Source: an uncultured Eubacteriales bacterium (GTDB lineage Bacteria > Bacillota > Clostridia > Christensenellales > CAG-138). From it: a DNA stretch of 13,244 bases. Both the position numbers and the translations under genes were made by a program. The notes beneath the pieces were generated by a model. It saw only the letters and a program-made list of their open reading frames with translations. It ran no database searches and was not told the origin of the DNA. The number at the start of each line of letters is the position of its first letter. Position 1 is the first letter of the stretch. This document shows, piece after piece, positions 1 to 7,335 of this stretch. The DNA lies in assembly GCA_900547135.1 (NCBI GenBank), contig URFJ01000045.1, forward strand, positions 1 through 13,244. The letters are read 5' to 3'.

Positions 1-49
1 TACCGCAATGCATTATCCCATATCAGCGGTATTTGCCAATGAGCTGCCG

Positions 50-1303
<1,254 letters not shown>

Positions 1304-1334
1304 AATTAACATTCCTTTCATGTTAGAAGATGAT

Positions 1335-1362
1335 TAGGTGCTCTTTTTAAGAGTAACGCCTA
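1335..1362 (-). promoter_or_regulatory. Small hairpin in the kamA leader
   Basis: On the minus-strand RNA, TAGG (1362-1359) can pair with CCTA (1338-1335), and CTCTT (1353-1349) with AAGAG (1345-1341) around an AAA loop. The hairpin ends about 16 nt before the AAAGGA ribosome site of kamA. It could shape translation or mRNA decay. Function is inferred only. Confidence 0.35.
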
Positions 1363-1387
1363 AATTTTTCATAGACGCTTTGCTGCC

Positions 1388-1505
1388 TAGAAAAAGTCGC
1401 AATCGGCGGCCGGTCGCTCGAATTTGGCAGTCATAGCCGGACGCGGCGCCAAGCAGGCGCCTGTGCGTTGCCGGCCAAAACCAGCCGCCGATAGAATCTA
1501 TTCGG
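1388..1505 (-). promoter_or_regulatory. Long nested hairpin between kdd and kamA, with U-tract
   Basis: The minus-strand RNA forms an outer helix of 14 contiguous pairs (1492-1479 with 1415-1402, including two U-G pairs). Nested inside are UUGG/CCAA (1478-1475 with 1427-1424), CCGG/CCGG (1474-1471 with 1440-1437), ACGC/GCGU (1468-1465 with 1444-1441) and GGCGCC/GGCGCC (1461-1456 with 1450-1445) closed by a UGCUU loop. A UUUUU run (1395-1391) starts 6 nt after the outer helix. The 5' arm can alternatively pair with upstream CCGAAUAG (1505-1488), a mutually exclusive fold. It may be an attenuator, a processing or stability element, or an unclassified structured RNA. I recognise no known riboswitch class in it. 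Confidence 0.6.
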
Positions 1506-1520
1506 TCTATTGGCCGTTAA

Positions 1521-2561
1521 TCATACGTATTTGGTGTTGAACAGATCCCTTATCGCCTTGCTCTCGCGAAGCTCATGCAGGGTGATTTCGGCGTGATCCT
1601 TTGTATAACCGTTGCCAATTATCATATTTACGTCCTTGCCTACTCCCTCGGCGCCCAAGGCAGCCTTTGTAAAGCTTGTAGCCATGGAGAAGAAGTATAC
1701 GGTTCCGCCGTCCCTTACAGGAAGTATGCAGCTCATCTCCGTGTTCTCTATGTTTACGCAAGATATCGACAAATCGTATTCCCTGCCGGCGTTAGCCGCA
1801 AGCGCCTTGTCAAGGACATCTACGGGCGCGGTAGCGGAAGCGACTATGACCTCATGGCACACGCCAAGATCCATAAGCATGCTGATCTGGCTTTCGCGGC
1901 GCACCAGGGCGACCACGCGCCCGGTCGGGCCAACACGCTTCATGGCCTCATAGCAACAGAGGATGCCGCTCTTTCCCGCAGCGCCCAATACCAAAACGCT
2001 GTCGCCCGGCTTTACAAGCTTAGCCGCCTGAGCGGGTGCTCCGGCTACGTCGAGGGCTGCAAGCGCGAGCGCCTCGCTCATGTCGTCGGGAAGCTTTGCG
2101 TAGATCGCGCTTTCAAACAGCACGGCCTTTGCCACAACATCCACGCGGTCGATATCCATATGGATTTCTTTAATTTCCTCAATCTTAAGAGGGGTCATCG
2201 ATAGGGATACGAGCGAAGCAATTTTGTCGCCCACCTTGAGGTCACGGTCTTTGAGGTCTTCTCCGATGTATGCCACCTTTCCGATGAACATGCCGCCCGA
2301 GCCGGTTACGGGATTCTGCATCTTGCCGCGCTCTCCTACTATGGACATGATCATTTCCCCGATCTTTTCGGGATCCTTATTGCAGGCTTCCTCAATCTGG
2401 GTAAAGGAAGCCGAGTCAATATTGAGGGATATGACATCGCAGATAATCTCGTTTGAATAATGTTTATCCATGTCGTTGTCGATCTTGTAGGCGGCCTGGG
2501 TGAGAACTCCCTCAGGCGAAATAACCCTGTGTATTCCGTATTTATTGCCCTTCATTGCCAT
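1521..2561 (-). CDS. kdd: L-erythro-3,5-diaminohexanoate dehydrogenase
   Basis: NAD(P)-dependent oxidative deamination of L-erythro-3,5-diaminohexanoate to (S)-5-amino-3-oxohexanoate, the third step of lysine fermentation. The protein is 346 residues, matching the usual length of about 345. The Rossmann dinucleotide motif VLVLGAAGKSG lies at residues 189-199. The N-terminal half contains GSGGMFIGKVAYIG and VGDKIASLVSLSMTPL, which are typical of Kdd, a distant medium-chain-dehydrogenase relative. The start at 2561 is chosen because AGGAGG lies 8 nt upstream; the upstream in-frame ATG at 2579 overlaps that ribosome site and would add six residues. It lies between kce and kamA in the order expected for a lysine operon. 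Identification rests on remembered family features plus strong context. Confidence 0.94.
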   Translation of the reverse strand: MAMKGNKYGIHRVISPEGVLTQAAYKIDNDMDKHYSNEIICDVISLNIDSASFTQIEEACNKDPEKIGEMIMSIVGERGKMQNPVTGSGGMFIGKVAYIGEDLKDRDLKVGDKIASLVSLSMTPLKIEEIKEIHMDIDRVDVVAKAVLFESAIYAKLPDDMSEALALAALDVAGAPAQAAKLVKPGDSVLVLGAAGKSGILCCYEAMKRVGPTGRVVALVRRESQISMLMDLGVCHEVIVASATAPVDVLDKALAANAGREYDLSISCVNIENTEMSCILPVRDGGTVYFFSMATSFTKAALGAEGVGKDVNMIIGNGYTKDHAEITLHELRESKAIRDLFNTKYV

Positions 2562-2609
2562 GTTTTGTTCCTCCTGCATTTGTCTTTTAATTTATTGGGT
2601 CGGACTCAG

Positions 2610-2691
2610 CGAGCTTTAATATAGCGCGCTTTCGTCCGGCTTTGGCCGTATCTATGCCGTTGGATTCGCTGCCCGCATATATATTAGCTCG
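2610..2691 (-). promoter_or_regulatory. Multibranched foldable RNA between kce and kdd
   Basis: On the minus-strand RNA, starting right after the kce stop codon, CGAGCU+AAUAUA (2691-2680) pairs with UAUAUU+AGCUCG (2623-2610), giving 12 pairs interrupted only by an AA bulge. Inside, UAUGC/GCAUA (2679-2675 with 2657-2653) and CGGC/GCCG (2648-2645 with 2640-2637, CAAA loop) make a junction. There is no U-tract after the closing helix, so it does not look like a terminator. It could be an mRNA processing or stabilising element that sets kdd-kamA expression relative to kal-kce. Confidence 0.5.
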
Positions 2692-3519
2692 TTAGTTTTC
2701 CTGGTTTAGACCAAGAATGTCCCTAGCTTCCGCCGGCGTGGCTATATCGCGTCCCAGCTCTCTGGCAAGCCGCACTACCTTTTCTACCAGTTCGCCGTTG
2801 CTCTTGGCAAGCACGCCTTTTGATAGGTATACGTTATCTTCAAAGCCTACGCGGACATGGCCGCCAAGCAGTATTGACATCACAGCCATTGGAAACTCCA
2901 CCCTGCCTACGCCGCTTACGGTGAACGTAGCGTCCTTTGGTATGCTCTCGCGCATGAACAATAGATCGCGCGGTTCGCCGCTGATCCCGCCGTTTACTCC
3001 CATTACGAAGTTAAAATGCATGGGCGCATTAATATACCCCTTTTTGCAGAGCCGGTTTGCCATATCGATCATGCCCTTGTCAAACACCTCGATCTCCGGC
3101 TTGATTCCGCGGGCGATCATCTTTTCTCCGAATTCCTTTATGGTATTTTCGGTGTTTACAAATATTTCGTCTCCGCCAAAGTTGCAGGTACCGCAGTCGA
3201 GCGTAGCCATCTCAGGATTAAGCGTGATCGGCTGAAGCCTCTCATCATTGCTCATACCCACGGCCCCGCCCGTTGAGGGCTGAATTATAACGTCTGGGCA
3301 TTTAGCGCGTATCGCGTCCATACACTCCTTGAAGCGTGCCGCATCTTGAGTTGGCGTACCGTCGTCGTAACGCACGTGCAGGTGAATAATTGACGCTCCG
3401 GCAGCATAGGCGGCGTACGCCTCGTTGGCAATCTCTTGGGCCGTATAGGGAACGGCACCGTTATGCTCCTTGGTAACCTCGGCGCCGCATATGGCGGCGG
3501 TGATTATAAGCTTTTCCAT
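2692..3519 (-). CDS. kce: 3-keto-5-aminohexanoate cleavage enzyme (BKACE/DUF849 family)
   Basis: Condenses and cleaves (S)-5-amino-3-oxohexanoate with acetyl-CoA to give acetoacetate and L-3-aminobutyryl-CoA. It is a zinc-dependent TIM-barrel enzyme of 275 residues. The zinc-site IHLH places histidines at 46 and 48, the same numbers as I recall for the Cloacimonas Kce structure. E14, S82 and T106 are also conserved in position. The third zinc ligand and catalytic residues lie in RVGFED (R223, E227, D228), three positions earlier than in that structure. It starts 12 nt after the kal stop, with a GAGGA ribosome site overlapping the kal stop codon, so translation is probably coupled. The DUF849 family contains many substrate specificities, but the lysine context makes Kce the clear choice. 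Confidence 0.96.
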   Translation of the reverse strand: MEKLIITAAICGAEVTKEHNGAVPYTAQEIANEAYAAYAAGASIIHLHVRYDDGTPTQDAARFKECMDAIRAKCPDVIIQPSTGGAVGMSNDERLQPITLNPEMATLDCGTCNFGGDEIFVNTENTIKEFGEKMIARGIKPEIEVFDKGMIDMANRLCKKGYINAPMHFNFVMGVNGGISGEPRDLLFMRESIPKDATFTVSGVGRVEFPMAVMSILLGGHVRVGFEDNVYLSKGVLAKSNGELVEKVVRLARELGRDIATPAEARDILGLNQEN

Positions 3520-3531
3520 TGTGTCATTTCC

Positions 3532-3912
3532 TCACTTTCTCTGCTTATCCTTGGGTACAACGCAGGTTCCGCTTGCGCGGCACACGACTATCGGCTCATC
3601 CAGTACGTCGCAGGCCGACTCGTTTATGTCCGGTCTCGGGGCTATAACCTTTCTGGCCTCGAATACCATCTTGCGGGAACTATTGCCAATATGCACGATT
3701 TCACCGACGGCTTCGATATAATCCCCCGCAAATACGGGCGCAAGGAATTCTACCATGTCGTACGCTTTAAACAGTCCCTCGTCGCCGTCGTTGATTATAA
3801 GGAGCTCCGTGGCGACATCGCCGAACAGCTGGAGCATCCTGGCTCCGTCCACCAGATTGCCGCCATAATGGGCGTCATGCGCGCTCATGCGCATTCTAAT
3901 GACAGATTTCAT
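3532..3912 (-). CDS. kal: 3-aminobutyryl-CoA ammonia-lyase
   Basis: Eliminates ammonia from L-3-aminobutyryl-CoA to form crotonyl-CoA, feeding butyrate formation. It is a short single hotdog-fold protein of 126 residues, the expected size. It contains the family-like segments MSAHDAHYGGNLVDGA, LFGDVATEL and VEFLAPVFAGDYIEAVG, followed by GNSSRKMVFEA. The ATG at 3912 follows GGAGGT by 7 nt. It is the first gene of the lysine operon, separated from its promoter by a leader of about 350 nt holding the lysine riboswitch. The 12 nt spacing to kce implies co-transcription. Confidence 0.94.
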   Translation of the reverse strand: MKSVIRMRMSAHDAHYGGNLVDGARMLQLFGDVATELLIINDGDEGLFKAYDMVEFLAPVFAGDYIEAVGEIVHIGNSSRKMVFEARKVIAPRPDINESACDVLDEPIVVCRASGTCVVPKDKQRK

Positions 3913-3983
3913 TTATATTACCTCCGATTTGTAGTTTGTAATGTAACTTATTCCGCTTATTATATTAAAATATAAATCAACTG

Positions 3984-4013
3984 ATTATAAAAAGCGCGCA
4001 ACGGCACATGCAA
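3984..4013 (-). promoter_or_regulatory. Possible secondary promoter overlapping the leader terminator
   Basis: On the minus strand, TTGCAT (4013-4008) and a perfect TATAAT (3989-3984) are separated by 18 nt. The -10 box is partly formed by the U-tract of the leader terminator. If active it would give riboswitch-independent expression of kal and the downstream genes, with a leader of about 65 nt. The -35 match is only partial, so this may be chance. Confidence 0.28.
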
Positions 4014-4032
4014 TACAGCACCGATAGCGCAC
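3989..4032 (-). terminator. Candidate intrinsic terminator in the lysine-operon leader
   Basis: On the minus-strand RNA, GUGCGC (4032-4027) pairs with GCGCGC (3999-3994), with an inner CGGU/GCCG helix. UUUUU (3993-3989) and an AU-rich tail follow directly. It sits between the riboswitch and kal, so it is the likely point of control. Its 5' arm and loop can alternatively pair with the 3' arm of the preceding hairpin: GCUGUAUUGCA here with UGUCAAUAGC at 4061-4052, with bulges. Confidence 0.65.
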
Positions 4033-4043
4033 CATCCTTATAG

Positions 4044-4088
4044 ATAAAATAGCTATTGACACATCAAAAAAGCGATGAATCAATAGCC
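4044..4088 (-). promoter_or_regulatory. Switch hairpin overlapping riboswitch helix P1
   Basis: On the minus-strand RNA, GGCUAUUGA (4088-4080) pairs with UCAAUAGCU (4059-4051), with an inner CAUC/GAUG helix (4077-4074 with 4065-4062). UAUUUUAU follows. The 5' arm contains the whole 3' strand of aptamer helix P1 (CUAUU, 4086-4082), so this hairpin and the lysine-bound aptamer cannot coexist. It may itself be a weak terminator or may act on the hairpin at 3989-4032. Confidence 0.7.
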
Positions 4089-4250
4089 CTCCATCCAAGC
4101 CGGACGACAGTCGCAATGCGCTGAGCATTGCGCCCAAGCAAGGGGCAAAGAGCCTCCCCACGCTTTCGGCGATTGCACATTCATATACGTCATTACACGC
4201 TCCCATGCTTCCCATCCGTATACTACCTTGCTGTATCGCGCCTCTATTCC
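4082..4250 (-). promoter_or_regulatory. Lysine riboswitch aptamer (L box)
   Basis: The minus-strand leader carries the conserved L-box blocks in order: AUAGAGGCGCG, GUAGUAUACGG, AUCGCCGAAAGC, GACUGUC and GGAGGGCUAUU. The spacing spans about 170 nt, the usual aptamer size. P1 is AAUAG (4248-4244) with CUAUU (4086-4082). P3 is AAGC..GGGG with CCCC..GCUU. P4 is GCAAUGC/GCAUUGC with a UCAGC loop, and P5 is GUCC/GGAU. A possible P2-P3 loop-loop contact is GGGAGC with GCUCUU. The aptamer begins about 14 nt after the predicted transcription start. The regulated genes degrade lysine rather than make it, so the ligand is presumably an inducer. Confidence 0.93.
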
Positions 4251-4270
4251 CAATATTTAATTATATGTTT

Positions 4271-4299
4271 ATTATACATATTCAACGTTTCCCTGTCAA
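4271..4299 (-). promoter_or_regulatory. Sigma-A promoter of the lysine operon
   Basis: On the minus strand TTGACA (4299-4294) and TATAAT (4276-4271) are both perfect, with a 17 nt spacer. The start of transcription is expected near 4264. It lies 25 nt past the kamC stop, so the lysine operon has its own strong start even though kamC transcripts may run in. Confidence 0.9.
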
Positions 4300-4324
4300 T
4301 ATGCGCGGATTAAGTTTTAAATTT

Positions 4325-5794
4325 TCAGGGGTTTCGTGTCATGCCGGTTATCGCCTCCATAACCGCTCCGTCCATTCCAAGCAGCCGGCATATGTTCAGC
4401 GCGTCGCGGGGCGCTCCAGACGAATCCTCCACCAAAAACAGGCCGTAATTCATATGACGCTCTATTATTTCCACGCCGCCATTACCAAACGGCCCTATCT
4501 CAGCCTTTAACCTGTCCATATCAACGCCCTTCAATCCTACGACCCGGTAATGTGCGGCCGCATAGTTGGCAACATTGTCATAATGCGTCGTCAATACGCT
4601 TATGGCGTTCATCTTTCCCAAGTATTTGACGATTCCTTTTACTATCATCGCGCCCTCGTCGGGATTGGTTCCCCTGGCGAACTCGTCAAGGAGCAGGAGT
4701 GAAAGCCCCTTGCCCTTTATATCCTCAAGCGCTTCGTTAAACCGTACTATCTCAGCGCCAAAGCTTGAAAGGCCGCGGGAGGTATCCTCAAGATCTTCAG
4801 ATATCAGATGCATAGCGTCAAACAGCGGAAGCTCCGCGCTTTTGGCAAACACAAACATGGCGCAGTGAGCGCACAGCACGTTCAACGCTATCGTCTTTAA
4901 CGCTACGCTCTTGCCGCCCATGTTGGCTCCCGTTATCACGGCGGCGCCGCGCTCAAGCGCAATGCTTATCGGGGCAAACCCGCTTCCGCGGGCCTTAAGC
5001 GATTCGGCGGTCTGGGGGCTGACCATGCCGTTAAGGCGCATTTTCCCCTCGGTTATAATGGGGCGCTTGGCATTAAGGCGCAGCGCCAGCGCAGCCCTGG
5101 CAAGGGTATAATCAAGCCTTGCCAGGTTATCCATGCTCTCAAGGATTGGCCGCTTGTATACGGCAAGTTTTTCGCACAGCCCGTGCCTTATACGGTCCTC
5201 TTCCATATCTTCCCGCGCCACTATTTCCGTTCGTTTAAGTCTCAGCGCTTCCCTTGCTTCCACCTCCGTCTCTAAGCGTATTGCGTCTTCAATTTTTCTC
5301 TTTTCCGCCCGTATTGACGCCAGCTTCTCCGAAAGCCTTCCGGATATATGGAACGCGGCTATCCTGCCGCCGTCAGGGTCCAAAATATCCAGCGCGCATG
5401 TCAGCGGCTCTATGGTGATATCATGAAAACGCGCATGCCGGTTGATTTCCTTAAATTCGGGCGCTATAAGTTCCAGCTGAAGCAGGTACCGTTTCAGCTC
5501 AAACAGCTCTACGTCGCCGAGTTCAAGCCTGTCGAGCATTCCTACGGAACGGCGTATATCCTTCAATGCAGCCATGTACCGCCTGAGCATAGAAAAGCGC
5601 TTTGGAAACTCCTTGATAGCTTCGACGGCCCGTTCAACGTTATCAAGTTCCGCCTCAAGCTTTTCCTTCTCGCTTGGGGCGTATATCTTAATCCGCCTTA
5701 TAAGCGCCTCCCCGTATGGCGAGCTTGGCGTAAGCAGGTCAATTATATACTGAAATCCAATATTCTGCCTTTGAGCATGGGATATATCTATCAT
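4325..5794 (-). CDS. kamC: Lysine 5,6-aminomutase reactivase ATPase KamC (MutS-like)
   Basis: Probable ATPase half of the factor that reactivates B12-dependent lysine 5,6-aminomutase by exchanging damaged cobalamin. The role is from my memory of the family and from context. The protein is 489 residues. Residues 1-240 are mostly helical and charged, with a coiled-coil-like stretch at about 155-205. The C-terminal half is a MutS/ABC-type ATPase: Walker A GANMGGKS (289-296), a signature-like SRGLSSFGAE (339-348), Walker B LLLLDEFARGT (366-376) and H-loop TTH (402-404). The DNA mismatch-recognition domain of MutS and the Smr nuclease of MutS2 are absent, so a repair role is unlikely. It starts 2 nt after the kamB stop, with GGAGG inside the end of kamB. 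It precedes the lysine promoter and is not itself behind the riboswitch. Confidence 0.85.
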   Translation of the reverse strand: MIDISHAQRQNIGFQYIIDLLTPSSPYGEALIRRIKIYAPSEKEKLEAELDNVERAVEAIKEFPKRFSMLRRYMAALKDIRRSVGMLDRLELGDVELFELKRYLLQLELIAPEFKEINRHARFHDITIEPLTCALDILDPDGGRIAAFHISGRLSEKLASIRAEKRKIEDAIRLETEVEAREALRLKRTEIVAREDMEEDRIRHGLCEKLAVYKRPILESMDNLARLDYTLARAALALRLNAKRPIITEGKMRLNGMVSPQTAESLKARGSGFAPISIALERGAAVITGANMGGKSVALKTIALNVLCAHCAMFVFAKSAELPLFDAMHLISEDLEDTSRGLSSFGAEIVRFNEALEDIKGKGLSLLLLDEFARGTNPDEGAMIVKGIVKYLGKMNAISVLTTHYDNVANYAAAHYRVVGLKGVDMDRLKAEIGPFGNGGVEIIERHMNYGLFLVEDSSGAPRDALNICRLLGMDGAVMEAITGMTRNP

Positions 5795-5796
5795 AA

Positions 5797-6789
5797 TTAT
5801 ATTACATCCTCCATCACGTCTACTACGGGAACGCCCACAGCCTTTTCAACAGCCCGCTTAAAGCTGACGCGGTCAAAATCAGTCCCATAAACGCTAACCG
5901 GATTAACCGCCACCATCAGAAGACTGGTTTTTGTAAATACGCGGATGCAGGCTCCCTTTAACATAAGCTTTTGATATGTGTCGCGCTTTATAAGAAGCTT
6001 GCTTGCGTCCTCGACCGTCAGTTCGATTCCATCAAGCCTCCGCGTAGCGGTCAAAAGCGGCCTTATAACCGAATCCGTCAATGCGCCCTTAAAAAATATC
6101 CCTTTAATTCCACCAAACCTTCTGACAGTCTCGATTAACCCGCCTTCCCCGGAAGCTGGCAGCGACTCCTTCCCATCGGTAATGGTTATCCTTCCCTCCG
6201 GAACGCTGTCCCATAGAAGGCTTTTTTCCAGCGTAAGCAGAGAGGCCGCATATCCGGTATCATCGACCACAGCGGCCATGTTCGGAGAATATGACGCGCC
6301 CGTACACAGGATGGTGGCCTCGCTGACAGCAGGAGCACAGAGCGACTTTCTGCTTATCGCTCCGTCTATTACCACAATGCCGGCGCCGTGATGGAAAAAC
6401 ATCGTGTTGAGCGTCGAAAGCTGGTCGTTCATGGAAGGCCCGCCAAGCTGCACGGCGCCGTCGCTAAGCGCGCGCCCCAGCACCACCCGTCCCAGCGGCG
6501 TAGGTATTCCGGTGACGTCGATTATCTCCATGGTGACGTCGCAGTGCCTGAGAAGCCCCTCTGCCGTGGCTATCAGAGCGCCTTCATTTACATATATCTC
6601 AGGCTTATGGGTATTGGTCACAAGGTCTGTGCGCTCGCCGTCGCGCCCTATAGAGGTCAATGCGATGACCCCCTCCTCCTTAAGCCATTCCCTGATCAAG
6701 CGGTTCAATACCGTCGTCTTTCCCGCGTTTTTACACATGCCTATGATCGACAGCGTTCTATAGGGCCTTGCAAGCTCAAATAGTTTCAT
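5797..6789 (-). CDS. kamB: Lysine 5,6-aminomutase reactivase subunit KamB (P-loop)
   Basis: Probable partner of KamC in reactivating lysine 5,6-aminomutase. It is 330 residues with an N-terminal nucleotide-binding loop, SIIGMCKNAGKTTVLN (residues 14-29). The loop resembles a Walker A, but the canonical first glycine position is Met18, with Gly one residue earlier. Later blocks include ALTSIGRDGE, VIDGAISRKSLCAP and SEATILCTGAS, which fit KamB as I know it. The ATG at 6789 follows AGGAGG by 4 nt. A TTG immediately upstream would leave no spacing. It lies 39 nt after the Gx transporter gene with no terminator between, so it is probably in the same transcript as apbE. The function is inferred from pairing with kamC next to the lysine genes. 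Confidence 0.82.
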   Translation of the reverse strand: MKLFELARPYRTLSIIGMCKNAGKTTVLNRLIREWLKEEGVIALTSIGRDGERTDLVTNTHKPEIYVNEGALIATAEGLLRHCDVTMEIIDVTGIPTPLGRVVLGRALSDGAVQLGGPSMNDQLSTLNTMFFHHGAGIVVIDGAISRKSLCAPAVSEATILCTGASYSPNMAAVVDDTGYAASLLTLEKSLLWDSVPEGRITITDGKESLPASGEGGLIETVRRFGGIKGIFFKGALTDSVIRPLLTATRRLDGIELTVEDASKLLIKRDTYQKLMLKGACIRVFTKTSLLMVAVNPVSVYGTDFDRVSFKRAVEKAVGVPVVDVMEDVI

Positions 6790-6828
6790 CAATCCTCCTG
6801 CCCAGTTTGTTTTAAATACAAGCGTCTC

Positions 6829-7335
6829 TCATGCCGCATCTTTAAGCCTATTATACACAAGCCAGGCAATGACTCCCACGCATATTCCGGTCGGTACGCT
6901 CAAAAGGCCCATAAGCGGGAAATATGCGGCCACCGGCGGGCCTACAACGGCCACGCCTATGATAAGCTGCCCAATGTTGAAGCAAAAGGATCCGGCCACG
7001 CTTATGCCGACGGGGGATATCACTCCCTTTTTAAATAACGGATTCAACAGGCTCATAGCGGCGCAGGACGCAAGGCCTCCAGTTAAGCTGTATATAAATC
7101 CCGCTGGGGAACCGCCCAGCAGCAACGAGCCGATTGTACACCTGATTATTGTAACAATATAGGCGTCAACAGGCGAATATACGAGCAAAGCGACAAGCGC
7201 AAATATATTTGCAAGGCCCAGCTTTACAGGAATCCCCCCGAAAATAGGCGGCATCAAAGATTCAGCGTAGCCAGCCACCAGCGCCATCGAGGTTAAAACC
7301 GCCAAAACGGCAATTCTCCTTACCCCGCCCCTCAT
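6829..7335 (-). CDS. Gx transporter family membrane protein (Hpre_diP_synt_I-like)
   Basis: Small integral membrane protein of 168 residues with about five hydrophobic segments (roughly 8-24, 42-64, 78-98, 108-131 and 139-161). It carries GGIPVKLGLANIFAL (33-47) and a charged E25 and R65 in otherwise hydrophobic regions, as in proteins once annotated as heptaprenyl diphosphate synthase component I. That enzymatic name is probably wrong: the family resembles S-components of ECF transporters. Its ATG overlaps the stop of the NusG-II gene by 4 nt (ATGA), so the two are translationally coupled. Similar genes accompany NusG-II and ApbE proteins in many Clostridia and, as I recall, in flavin-based electron-transfer loci. 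The transported substrate is unknown. Confidence 0.85.
   Translation of the reverse strand: MRGGVRRIAVLAVLTSMALVAGYAESLMPPIFGGIPVKLGLANIFALVALLVYSPVDAYIVTIIRCTIGSLLLGGSPAGFIYSLTGGLASCAAMSLLNPLFKKGVISPVGISVAGSFCFNIGQLIIGVAVVGPPVAAYFPLMGLLSVPTGICVGVIAWLVYNRLKDAA

Noticed and set aside
1..31. Inverted repeat TACCGC/GCGGTA downstream of kamA
   Set aside because: Only 6 bp with a 19-nt loop at the window edge. There is not enough sequence to call a terminator.
1575..2204. Long plus-strand open frame of 209 codons antisense to kdd
   Set aside because: kdd on the minus strand has the right length, motifs and start signal. The antisense product resembles nothing known and has no ribosome site.
3985..4215. 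Minus-strand open frame of 76 codons in the kal leader
   Set aside because: It lies within the lysine riboswitch and terminator, with no good ribosome site and a non-protein-like composition. The RNA structure explains the sequence.
4325..5794. KamC as a DNA-repair MutS or MutS2
   Set aside because: It lacks the mismatch-recognition domain and Smr nuclease, is much shorter than MutS2, and is paired with kamB beside the lysine operon.
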